Source of the DNA: Desulfobacteraceae bacterium | Lineage (GTDB): Bacteria; Desulfobacterota; Desulfobacteria; Desulfobacterales; JAABRJ01 | Length of the DNA stretch: 6,095 nucleotides | Direction of reading: 5' to 3' | Assembly (NCBI GenBank): GCA_011390985.1 | Contig: JAABRJ010000106.1 | Coordinates: forward strand, 1-6,095 | Notes under the pieces: generated by a model | Seen by the model: the letters and a program-made list of their open reading frames with translations, nothing else | What the model was told of the DNA's origin: nothing | Databases searched by the model: none | Shown here: in pieces, positions 1-5,804 of the stretch | Layout: the number at the start of each line of letters is the position of its first letter | Numbering within the stretch: the stretch's first letter is position 1 | Program-made: the position numbers and the translations under genes

Positions 1-220
1 ACCAGACGGAAAGTCGCACCTTGCGGTCGGCAGTGGCGATGACCGTGACGTGGTCCCCGAGGGTCACGGGGCCGCCGAAAACCTCCACGTGCCAGGGCTT
101 GATAAAAAAAGCGCCCTTGCCCACCTGCGCGAACTGGGGTTTCAGGAAGTGGCGGGCATACAATTTCTGAAAACGCAGGTAGGCTTTTTTGACGGTATAG
201 GGCCGATGGTCTTTTCTCAA
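1..220 (-). CDS. Acyltransferase, left-handed beta-helix type (partial, 3' end outside window)
   Basis: Only the first 73 codons lie in the window. The protein begins (M)RKDHRPYTVKKAYLRFQK, followed by a KPWHVEVFGGPVTLGDHVTVIA stretch and then RKVRLSVW. A basic/aromatic N-terminus leading into GGPVTLGD-like turns is what I recall from bacterial hexapeptide-repeat (LbH) acyltransferases that accompany glycan-modification genes. The acyl donor and acceptor cannot be read from the sequence. The start is TTG at 218-220, chosen because a strong GGAGGGGGG Shine-Dalgarno lies 3-6 nt upstream and no in-frame ATG or GTG precedes it closely. It follows the phenyltransferase-type gene by 32 nt on the same strand, so co-transcription is likely. 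The ORF track style of search misses it because it has no stop here and no ATG. Family assignment is from memory of similar proteins; the catalytic part is not visible. Confidence 0.72.
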   Translation of the reverse strand, partial: MRKDHRPYTVKKAYLRFQKLYARHFLKPQFAQVGKGAFFIKPWHVEVFGGPVTLGDHVTVIATADRKVRLSVW

Positions 221-252
221 GCTCCCCCCTCCGGCGACATCGATCCGGCCGC

Positions 253-1296
253 TCAGCCGTCCCCGTCCTGCGCCCAGAAGCGATGGTCAAAAAGGCGGCC
301 GGCGGGCGTCAGGTCGAAGAGCGCATCGGCCGCCAGCAGGACGACCGCATGGGTCCAGGTGGTCTTGTGCGTGGGCCAGACCACCATCTCCGGGAATGTG
401 AAACCGCACCAGAAAGCCCCGTCAGGATAGCGCTTGCTGCTGATCCAGCCGAAAATCATCTCGGCCAGGTCGCGCCGGCCGATGGCGGCCAGCGTCAGCA
501 CAAACTCGCAGGTCTCGGCGATGGTCACCCAGGGCTGGTCGGAAACGCAGCGCACCCCCTGGCCCTCGACGATGAATTTCTTCCAGGAGCGCCGAATGCG
601 GCTTTCAGCCGCCGCAGCGGTCACCGCCCCGGACAGGACCGGGTAAAACCAGTCCATCGAAAAGCGCGATTTGGCCATGTTGAAGCGCTGGGGGCGATGG
701 CGGATGGCCTCCCCCAAACGCCCCAGGGCGGCCTGCCAGTCGGGCCGGGGGCGCCCCAGCAGACGCGCGACCGCCAGGGCGCACTTGAGACTCATGAAAA
801 TCGAGCTGCAACCGGTCAAGAGCGCCATGGGGTCCACCTTTCCGGCAGGGCTGACGGCCCAGTGGACTTCGCCCCCGGGGGCCTGCAGGCGCAGGGCAAA
901 ATCAACCCCGCCGCAGAGGGTGGGCCACATCCGACGCAGAAAAGCCGCATCGCCGGTCACAAGGTAGTGGTGATACAGCCCCACGGCGATGTAGGCGGCA
1001 TGGTGGGTTTCACGGGCCCGTTCGGCGGGCCGCCCGTCGCGGTAGGACTGGTACCAGCTGCCGTCGGCGAGCTGCTCGCGCGCCAGCCAGCGGAAGGCTT
1101 GGCGGGCTTCCGCCAGGCAGCCGCCCACCTGCAGGCCCATGGCGGCCTCGATGTGATCCCAGGGGTCGGTCTTGTCGCCCGGGTTCCAGGGAATTTCGCC
1201 GCTGGATTTCTGGGCGGCCGCGATCAGGCCCGCAACGGCAGCGACCGAGAGGGCAGAGCGGTCTTTTTGGGGTGAATTGTTAAGTTTAGTGGGCAT
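253..1296 (-). CDS. Phenyltransferase-domain protein (prenyltransferase/squalene cyclase-like alpha/alpha toroid)
   Basis: This 347-aa soluble protein has no signal peptide or membrane segment. It matches the conserved pattern of proteins annotated 'phenyltransferase domain-containing' or 'prenyltransferase': IPWNPGDKTDPWDHIEAAMGL (about 35-55), LADGSWYQSY (77-86), ETHHAAYIAVGLYHHYLVTGD (96-116), LLTGCSSIFMSLKCALA (159-175), SMDWFYPVL (213-221), GVRCVSDQPWVTIAETCEF (247-265) and PDGAFWCGF...TTWTHAVVLLAADAL (291-326). Repeated DGSW/DGAFW turns between helix pairs suggest an (alpha/alpha) barrel like those of terpene cyclases and glycan-processing hydrolases; the reaction is not established. 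In other genomes I recall this family beside methyltransferases, glycosyltransferases and acyltransferases, which fits the downstream gene here. The ATG at 1294-1296 has an AAGG Shine-Dalgarno 9-10 nt upstream, and a candidate promoter lies about 75 nt upstream. Length is close to full for the family. Role in glycan or glycolipid assembly is inferred. Confidence 0.85.
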   Translation of the reverse strand: MPTKLNNSPQKDRSALSVAAVAGLIAAAQKSSGEIPWNPGDKTDPWDHIEAAMGLQVGGCLAEARQAFRWLAREQLADGSWYQSYRDGRPAERARETHHAAYIAVGLYHHYLVTGDAAFLRRMWPTLCGGVDFALRLQAPGGEVHWAVSPAGKVDPMALLTGCSSIFMSLKCALAVARLLGRPRPDWQAALGRLGEAIRHRPQRFNMAKSRFSMDWFYPVLSGAVTAAAAESRIRRSWKKFIVEGQGVRCVSDQPWVTIAETCEFVLTLAAIGRRDLAEMIFGWISSKRYPDGAFWCGFTFPEMVVWPTHKTTWTHAVVLLAADALFDLTPAGRLFDHRFWAQDGDG

Positions 1297-1371
1297 CAGC
1301 GCCTGCCTTGACGAGGGATCATCCGGCGATCAAAGATTCTGCGCGCCGCTGGCGGTTATGGCTGCCGGCAC

Positions 1372-1400
1372 CCTATAGCGGCCGGCGCCGTTTTGGGCAA
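1372..1400 (-). promoter_or_regulatory. Candidate sigma70 promoter for the phenyltransferase/acyltransferase unit
   Basis: Read on the minus strand, TTGCCC (1395-1400) and TATAGG (1372-1377) are separated by exactly 17 nt. Each box matches 4 of 6 consensus positions. Transcription would start near 1365, leaving a leader of about 70 nt before the ATG at 1296. This lies in the 153-bp gap after the MFS gene, which makes a separate transcription unit plausible. It is a motif match only. Confidence 0.42.
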
Positions 1401-1418
1401 GACTATTTTGCGGTCGCA

Positions 1419-1440
1419 GGGGATGGACGCACCGATCCCC
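1419..1440. other. Stem-loop after the MFS stop codon
   Basis: GGGGAT (1419-1424) and ATCCCC (1435-1440) pair as a 6-bp stem with a 10-nt loop, starting 10 nt beyond the MFS stop. No T-run follows on the minus strand, so it is not a standard intrinsic terminator. It could protect the 3' end of the message or be incidental in GC-rich DNA. Confidence 0.25.
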
Positions 1441-1449
1441 CCGAAAAAT

Positions 1450-2685
1450 TCAAACCGGTTTTTTGACGCGCCGACCCGCCCGCAAAAACCAAATCAGCGC
1501 GAGGACCTGCAGCCCGAGCATCACGCCGAAACCGGCCTGGTAACCCGCGGCGGCGTATCCGCCGGCAGGACCGGGGGGCCACAGGGTGATCACGGCGCCG
1601 ATCCCCCACTGGGCGCCGAAGGCCGCAACGAACACCAGCAGGTTGAGCCCGGTGTTGACCCGGCCGGAGAGGGTGTCCGGAAATCGCTGGGTCAGATCCG
1701 CATAGCACAGGATGCCGCTGGTGCCGAAAAGCCCGAAAGCGCCCCATAGGACCAGCGGCCAGAGCGGCACCTCCAGGACCACCAGCAGCTGGACCCCCAT
1801 GAAGACGCTCATTCCCACAGCGGCCACGGTGCGCACCGAAATGCCGCGCCGGCCGAGCCACTGGGTGAAGCGCCCCATGACGATGAACCCGGCCACCATC
1901 GCCAGCGCCACCCAGAACAGCACTTGGGCCACGGCGGCCCGCTGCAGCCCGGCCACGTCCCGCAGCCAGGGGCCCGCCCACAAGCCCTGAATGGCGAGAA
2001 AGGTCGCCTGCGAGAAGGTGCACCAGGGGGCAACGCGCCAGAAGACCGGGCTGGTGAAGACCGTCACGATGCCCCCGAGCTGCGACCGCAGCCCGGCGCC
2101 GGCATCGGGCGGGCGCCCCTCGGGCACAACCCTATACACGCCGGCGGCGGTGGCCAGGGTCAGCCCGCCTAAAATCAGAAAAACGCCGCGCCAGTCGGTC
2201 ACCTGCAGCGCGGCCTGCACGGGAGCCGTGGCGGTCACCGCCCCCAGGCCGCCGGCGGCCAACAGGAGCCCGTTGATCCCCGGCAGGTGAGGACGCGGGA
2301 ACCAGCGCACGAAGGCGGTGAAGGCGGCCATCAGACAGGCCGAGACGCCCAGCCCGATCAGCGCCCGCCCGACCACGAGCCCGGCGGTGGTTTCGGCGAG
2401 CGCGAAAACGAAGGCGCCGCTGGCGGCGAAAATCAGCAGCCCGGCCTCCACCCGCCGCGGCCCAAACCGGTCCAGCAGCACCCCCAGCGGCAGCTGGAAG
2501 GCGGCGAAGGTCAGAAAATAGACCGCCGTCAGCAATCCCAGCCCGGCCGAACCGACCCCCAGGTCGGCCGCCAGGTCCGGCGCGATGACGGCATTGACGA
2601 CGCGGTAGATATAGGAGAGGAAATAACCCAGGGCAAAGGGGATAAAAACCCGCAATCTCTGACTGCGTGATACGCTGGTCGCCAC
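1450..2685 (-). CDS. MFS transporter (12 TM, substrate unknown)
   Basis: This 411-aa inner-membrane protein moves a small solute by the major facilitator mechanism; the substrate cannot be deduced. TM1 is around residues 13-35 (FIPFALGYFLSYIYRVVNAVIAP). The loop 2-3 signature GVLLDRFGPRR is at 68-78, and a degenerate second-half copy, GRFTQWLGRRG, is at 271-281. A hydrophilic central loop near 187-203 separates the two six-helix halves. SGRVNTGLNLLVFVAAFGAQWGIG (340-363) is a segment I have seen in proteobacterial MFS proteins. I chose GTG at 2683-2685 because the MFS homology begins there, AAGGG sits 10 nt upstream, and the cysteine-cluster gene ends only 14 nt before. An ATG 55 codons earlier would add a Pro/Arg-rich tail lying inside that neighbour. 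Translation is probably coupled to the upstream gene. Confidence 0.91.
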   Translation of the reverse strand: MATSVSRSQRLRVFIPFALGYFLSYIYRVVNAVIAPDLAADLGVGSAGLGLLTAVYFLTFAAFQLPLGVLLDRFGPRRVEAGLLIFAASGAFVFALAETTAGLVVGRALIGLGVSACLMAAFTAFVRWFPRPHLPGINGLLLAAGGLGAVTATAPVQAALQVTDWRGVFLILGGLTLATAAGVYRVVPEGRPPDAGAGLRSQLGGIVTVFTSPVFWRVAPWCTFSQATFLAIQGLWAGPWLRDVAGLQRAAVAQVLFWVALAMVAGFIVMGRFTQWLGRRGISVRTVAAVGMSVFMGVQLLVVLEVPLWPLVLWGAFGLFGTSGILCYADLTQRFPDTLSGRVNTGLNLLVFVAAFGAQWGIGAVITLWPPGPAGGYAAAGYQAGFGVMLGLQVLALIWFLRAGRRVKKPV

Positions 2686-2699
2686 GGCTGCAGTTCCCT

Positions 2700-3239
2700 T
2701 CAGGTGCTGGCGCGGATAAAAGCGGTTTCCATTTCCCGGCGCAACTCGGCGACGGCGCCCAGCTGCCGGCGGACAAGGCCGAGCGGGTGGCGCCCGCCCC
2801 GGCCGAGCAGGGTCGTCTGGGACGGGCAAAGGTACCAGGTGCACACCCACGGCCGCAGCTGCCGCGGCAGCCGGCAGCCGGCCGCGCCCAGATAGCGGCA
2901 GGGCTCGTGCAGGTCCTCGCGCAGTTGGGCCGGCGGCCGGGGTTGCCCGGTGAGGTGCAGGTACAGCAGGTCGCGAAAATCAAACCAGACCCGCGCCCGC
3001 TCGCAGCAGGGCGACAGACAGCGGCTGCAGGTCAGATTGCCCAGGGCCGTCATGACGGGCGCGAGTTGCCCCAGCAGCGCGAAAGCCTCCCCGGCAAGCG
3101 CAATGGCCGGCGCCAAGCGCGGGCGATGGCGGCCAAGAGCCTGCGCCAGGCTGCGGTTGGCGGCCTGCCAGAGCGGTATGCTGTTCCACGGGGGAACCGA
3201 CGGACCGGCGCTGTCCGGAGAATCGGGCGTGCGACACAT
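2700..3239 (-). CDS. YkgJ-like cysteine-cluster protein (putative Zn/Fe-binding)
   Basis: This 179-aa soluble protein has eight clustered cysteines: CSRCLSPCC at 71-79, then C114, C122, C133 and C138 in PCRYLGAAGCRLPRQLRPWVCTWYLC. This order, CxxC..CC followed by C-x-(Y/F)-L....C......RP..C, is typical of the YkgJ family, annotated as a putative zinc- or iron-chelating domain of unknown function. Here three residues rather than two separate the second cysteine from the CC pair. The first 70 residues are Ala/Leu/Pro-rich and unrecognised. The chosen start is ATG 3237-3239, with an AAGGA 11 nt upstream; an earlier in-frame ATG at 3506 would run over the divergent gene and the intergenic palindrome. 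It is first in an operon with the MFS gene. Metal binding is inferred from the cysteines; I cannot say whether it is an enzyme, an assembly factor or a regulator. Confidence 0.78.
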   Translation of the reverse strand: MCRTPDSPDSAGPSVPPWNSIPLWQAANRSLAQALGRHRPRLAPAIALAGEAFALLGQLAPVMTALGNLTCSRCLSPCCERARVWFDFRDLLYLHLTGQPRPPAQLREDLHEPCRYLGAAGCRLPRQLRPWVCTWYLCPSQTTLLGRGGRHPLGLVRRQLGAVAELRREMETAFIRAST

Positions 3240-3284
3240 GGCCTGAATTTTCCTTGCTTCCAACGCTTCTCGGCCTTCACGGAA

Positions 3285-3315
3285 CGGCGCGGGCGCCCCG
3301 GCCGCGCCCGCGCCG
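3285..3315. repeat. Perfect 12-bp inverted repeat with a 7-nt loop in the divergent intergenic region
   Basis: CGGCGCGGGCGC (3285-3296) and its exact reverse complement (3304-3315) flank the loop CCCGGCC. Neither side has a T-run, so it is not an intrinsic terminator. It lies 46 nt upstream of the cysteine-cluster gene start and 55 nt before the right-facing TTGACA. It could be an operator for the divergent pair or a strong hairpin in the leftward leader. Confidence 0.7.
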
Positions 3316-3369
3316 GCAATTCTTACCGCATACCACAGGCCGCAACGGCATGCCAGCGACAGATTGCAA

Positions 3370-3398
3370 TTGACAGGCGGCGCGCCGGCGCATAGAGC
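3370..3398 (+). promoter_or_regulatory. Candidate sigma70 promoter for the 78-aa gene
   Basis: A perfect -35 TTGACA (3370-3375) is followed after 17 nt by TAGAGC (3393-3398), a 3/6 match to the -10 box. The start point would be near 3405, giving a leader of about 67 nt to the ATG at 3472. The -35 and spacing are good; the -10 is weak, so an activator may be needed. I found no convincing promoter for the leftward cysteine-cluster operon in this gap. Confidence 0.42.
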
Positions 3399-3471
3399 TG
3401 GATCGAAGCCCGCCGGTTGCGGCGGCTCGTCACCCGCCAGCCCTTCAGCCGAAGGGGGAAAGGACGGCAGC

Positions 3472-3708
3472 ATGTCCGAGATTCGAATGACAGCGGAACT
3501 GCGCACGGATTATGATGCGGAGGTAACCGGCCTGCCCGCCGAACGTTGGGGAGAGGCCGCCTTCAAAGTGGGGCAGGAGGAAATCGTCCTGGAGGTCAGC
3601 GTGGAAAAAAACGTGATCGTGGCCGTCATGGCCGGGGAGGATGCGGTCTGGAAAGGCACCCTGGAAGGTCTCAAAATGCTGCTGCGGGGCGAAATCAGCG
3701 GTCGCTGA
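3472..3708 (+). CDS. Small hypothetical protein, 78 aa
   Basis: I do not recognise this protein. It is acidic and soluble, with no cysteines, signal peptide or membrane segment. Alternating hydrophobic residues (EEIVLEVSVEKNVIVAVMAGEDAVWKG, 35-61) suggest two or three beta strands, followed by a short amphipathic helix (LEGLKMLLRGEI). That it is a real gene is supported by AAAGGA 7 nt before the ATG, a consensus -35 upstream, and a good fit between the divergent gene and the convergent hydrolase gene, which ends 13 nt away. An in-frame ATG at 3364 would add 36 Gly/Pro/Ser-rich residues and overlap the promoter, so the internal start is preferred. It is the only plus-strand gene between two leftward operons. 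Function is unknown; conservation in related genomes would settle whether it is expressed. Confidence 0.72.
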   Translation: MSEIRMTAELRTDYDAEVTGLPAERWGEAAFKVGQEEIVLEVSVEKNVIVAVMAGEDAVWKGTLEGLKMLLRGEISGR

Positions 3709-3709
3709 A

Positions 3710-3733
3710 GGCACCCCGGCGTCAGAGGGTGTC
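3710..3733. other. Weak stem-loop at the convergent gene ends
   Basis: GGCACCC (3710-3716) can pair with GGGTGTC (3727-3733), seven pairs including one G-T, around a 10-nt loop. It spans the 13-bp gap between the 78-aa gene and the hydrolase stop codon. No T-run follows on either strand, so it could at most be a weak two-way end signal. Confidence 0.22.
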
Positions 3734-4324
3734 CGCGAGCGCCGTCTCCAGCTGCGCAAGGGCTGCGTCGTAGAAATGGTCGGTCCGGGGAATCACCACC
3801 ACCCGCGCCGCCGGGTTGAGGCGTTTGGCCAGGGCGCCGACCCTGTCGGGCGGCGCGATCGTGTCGCGGGCCCCGGTTACCACCAGCCGCAGCCTGGGCA
3901 GGGCCTGTACACCGCCAAAGTTCATCATGGCCACCGGCGGGGACACCATGATCTGGCTTGCATCCACCCCGGTCTCGACGGCGGCGCGGGCGTTCACCCA
4001 GCTGCCGAACGAGTAGCCGGCGACAAGGTCGGCCGCAAAGCCCGCCGCGCGCAGGAAGCCCAGCGCGGCCAGCAGATCCTGCTGTTCGCCGACGCCGTCG
4101 CTGTAAGCCCCCTGGCTCTCACCCACCCCCCTGAAGTTGAAGCGCAGGGCGGCCACGCCTTTTTTGCGGCAGGCCGCTGCAATCGCCGTTACCACGGGGT
4201 TGTGCATATCCCCGCCGTAAAGGGGGTGGGGATGGGTGATCACCATCGCCCGCCCCGCCCCGTTGTCCTCAAGGGCCCCTTGCAGCCACAGATTTTCCGA
4301 CAGAAAACGGATCGGACGCGCCAT
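3722..4324 (-). CDS. Alpha/beta hydrolase, COG2945 type
   Basis: This 200-aa cytoplasmic hydrolase has the compact fold of the COG2945 / dienelactone-hydrolase-like group. HPHPLYGGDMHNPVV (31-45) forms the oxyanion region and RFNFRGVGESQG (61-72) follows. The nucleophile elbow is GYSFG with Ser105, the likely acid is Asp154 in TGARDTIAPP, and the base is His183 in RTDHFYD. The triad is therefore complete, and the protein should be active on an ester or related bond; the natural substrate is unknown. Length matches the family, which lacks a large lid domain. The ATG at 4322-4324 has GAGGGG 6 nt upstream. It lies 65 nt downstream of rnd on the same strand with no terminator visible, so it is probably read from the rnd promoter. 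No functional link to RNA processing is evident. Confidence 0.9.
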   Translation of the reverse strand: MARPIRFLSENLWLQGALEDNGAGRAMVITHPHPLYGGDMHNPVVTAIAAACRKKGVAALRFNFRGVGESQGAYSDGVGEQQDLLAALGFLRAAGFAADLVAGYSFGSWVNARAAVETGVDASQIMVSPPVAMMNFGGVQALPRLRLVVTGARDTIAPPDRVGALAKRLNPAARVVVIPRTDHFYDAALAQLETALADTL

Positions 4325-4389
4325 CTTGGACCCCTCTGGTTTGCAGAAACCCGCCGCGCAGGTCCCGTCACGGCCTGCACCGGCCGCTG

Positions 4390-5589
4390 CTATGGTTTCC
4401 GCCTGAGGACCTGCAGGATCTCATCCCCGAAAACCTGCTTCTGCCAGTTCTTCAGGTCCGGCAGGCTGTCAAGCTCCGCCGGGCTGCGCGGATTGCGGAC
4501 CGCCAGCGCCGTGATGAGGCCGTTGTTGCACAAGAGCCCCGGTGAAAGCCCGAGGGCGCTGCCCCGCTTTTCGCGCCAGCCCTTGAGGGCGTCAGCCCGG
4601 CTGGTCACCTCGGGGCCGACCCCCGCTGCCCGGGTGCGGGGGTAGCGCGGCAGGCGGTTTTCCGGCAGCGCCGAGGCTTCGGCGACTGCCGCGAGCACCG
4701 CTTTGGCCAGCATCTTGGCCTGTTTGGGGCTCAAGGCCCCTGCGGCTTTGAGCGCCTCCAGGCTGCGCGGCCGGACCTGGGCGAGCTTCAGGAGCGCCGC
4801 ATTGGAGAGCACCTTGAACGGCGGCCGGTCTTTCTGGGCGGCCAGCGCCTGCCGCAGCTGCAGCAGCGCCTCGAGCACGGCCAGCGTGCCGCGCTCCAGC
4901 CGCCCGGCCCCCTTGAAGCGCAGGAAGAGCGGCTGCCCGTTATCCTCGGGCGCACGCACCTGGGTGAGCAGGGCGCACTCCTCCTCGACCCAGGACAGGC
5001 GCCCCGCCGCCTTCAGCTCGGCGGTAAGGGCCGCGGCCAGGGGCAACAGCAGGCTGACATCCCCCGCGGCGTAGGCCAGCATCTCCGGCGGCAGCGGGCG
5101 CTGGGACCAGTCGCGCTTCTGGTATTTCTTTTCCAGGGCCACGCCGAAGCGCGCCTGCAGCACGGCGTTGAGCCCCGACTGCTGCTCACCCAGAAAGCGG
5201 CAGGCCAGTTCGGTATCGAAGAGGGTGTGGATTTCAATCCCGAAATCCCGGTGCAAGGAGCGGACATCGTAGTCCGCGCCATGAAAGACCTTTTGAACGG
5301 ACGGGTCCCCGAAAAAGCGCTTGAGCGGATCGAGGTCCGTGACGGCCAGCGGGTCGAGCACGAAATTCTCCCTGCCGGTGGTGATCTGCAGCAGGCAGAC
5401 TTTCTCGCGGAAGTGAAACATCGAGTCGGCTTCGAGGTCAACCGCCAGGGCCGGGGCCCCTTCCAGGCGGCGCGCGAGGTCGGCCAGCTGCACGGGGGTG
5501 GTGATCAGGTGGACCGGGAAGGCGTCAGGCGCGTCCGGGCGGGGGCGCACAGACGGGACGGCGGTCAGAGCGGCGGCGGGTACGGTCAT
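4390..5589 (-). CDS. rnd: Ribonuclease D
   Basis: This 399-aa protein is a 3'-5' exoribonuclease of the DEDDy family that trims the 3' ends of tRNA precursors and other stable RNAs. Exo I is VDLEAD with Asp51 and Glu53, Exo II is HGADYDVRSL with Asp108, and Exo III is AYAAGD with Tyr173 and Asp177. All metal-ligand acids and the tyrosine are present. Two HRDC-like RNA-binding domains follow, at about 234-305 and 335-397, as in E. coli RNase D (375 aa). I placed the start at ATG 5587-5589, just before the first recognisable sequence. Its Shine-Dalgarno is poor: AAGGGG ends 16 nt upstream, with only AT-rich sequence between. An in-frame ATG 59 codons earlier gives a basic, unrecognised tail. 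The gene is divergent from thrS and probably heads an operon with the hydrolase. Confidence 0.95.
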   Translation of the reverse strand: MTVPAAALTAVPSVRPRPDAPDAFPVHLITTPVQLADLARRLEGAPALAVDLEADSMFHFREKVCLLQITTGRENFVLDPLAVTDLDPLKRFFGDPSVQKVFHGADYDVRSLHRDFGIEIHTLFDTELACRFLGEQQSGLNAVLQARFGVALEKKYQKRDWSQRPLPPEMLAYAAGDVSLLLPLAAALTAELKAAGRLSWVEEECALLTQVRAPEDNGQPLFLRFKGAGRLERGTLAVLEALLQLRQALAAQKDRPPFKVLSNAALLKLAQVRPRSLEALKAAGALSPKQAKMLAKAVLAAVAEASALPENRLPRYPRTRAAGVGPEVTSRADALKGWREKRGSALGLSPGLLCNNGLITALAVRNPRSPAELDSLPDLKNWQKQVFGDEILQVLRRKP

Positions 5590-5609
5590 GTCAAATATAA
5601 TTTTTCCCC

Positions 5610-5638
5610 TTGACCCACGGGAGCATTTCCCATAGGAA
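5610..5638 (+). promoter_or_regulatory. Candidate thrS promoter
   Basis: TTGACC (5610-5615), a 5/6 match, is followed after 17 nt by TAGGAA (5633-5638), a 3/6 match to the -10, next to an AT-rich patch. Transcription from near 5645 would give a thrS leader of about 160 nt. It overlaps the region just upstream of the divergent rnd start, for which no clear promoter was seen. Confidence 0.38.
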
Positions 5639-5673
5639 TTCTTTTTTACTGATGTTATCAGGCTTTGCGGCCG

Positions 5674-5791
5674 GTCGCGCAGTGTTGCGCGGCGGCGCTT
5701 GAGACACGGCACGGCTTCCGGCAGCCCTTCGACAGGCGCCCATCCACCGGCGGCTGGGCGGATCACGGGGGTGTTGCCGCCTCCCCCACCC
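5674..5791 (+). promoter_or_regulatory. Structured thrS leader (three possible hairpins)
   Basis: Three stems can be drawn. GTCGCGCA (5674-5681) pairs with TGCGCGGC (5686-5693) across a GTGT tetraloop, eight pairs with one wobble. CGCCCA (5737-5742) pairs with TGGGCG (5755-5760). GGGTG (5769-5773) pairs with CACCC (5787-5791), ending just before the weak GAAAGAAA ribosome-binding region. There is no T-box sequence or T-run terminator. The E. coli thrS message is translationally self-repressed through leader stems that mimic tRNA; no clear anticodon-like loop is seen here, so any control is inference. Confidence 0.3.
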
Positions 5792-5804
5792 TGAAAGAAA
5801 CCTT

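Noticed and set aside
50..430. A 126-codon plus-strand open frame
   Set aside because: It is antisense to the acyltransferase start and the end of the phenyltransferase-type gene and has no family likeness.
283..1275. A 330-codon plus-strand open frame opposite the phenyltransferase-type gene
   Set aside because: Its product is Gly/Pro/Arg-rich with no family likeness. Long antisense frames are expected in high-GC DNA, and the minus-strand protein has strong conserved motifs.
2686..2850. 55-codon N-terminal extension of the MFS protein to an ATG
   Set aside because: The added part is Pro/Arg-rich, lies inside the cysteine-cluster gene and precedes TM1. The GTG at 2685 fits the family length.
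2132..2983. A 283-codon minus-strand frame overlapping the MFS and cysteine-cluster genes
   Set aside because: The product is Arg/Ala/Gly-rich and out of frame with both recognised proteins, so it is a shadow of them.
3240..3506. 89-codon N-terminal extension of the cysteine-cluster protein
   Set aside because: It would cover the intergenic palindrome, the rightward promoter and the start of the divergent gene, and resembles no domain.
3641..4645. A 334-codon plus-strand open frame
   Set aside because: It lies antisense to the hydrolase and the end of rnd, begins inside the 78-aa gene, and is of low-complexity composition.
5590..5766. 59-codon N-terminal extension of RNase D
   Set aside because: The sequence is basic and unrecognised, occupies the thrS promoter and leader, and exceeds the usual RNase D length.
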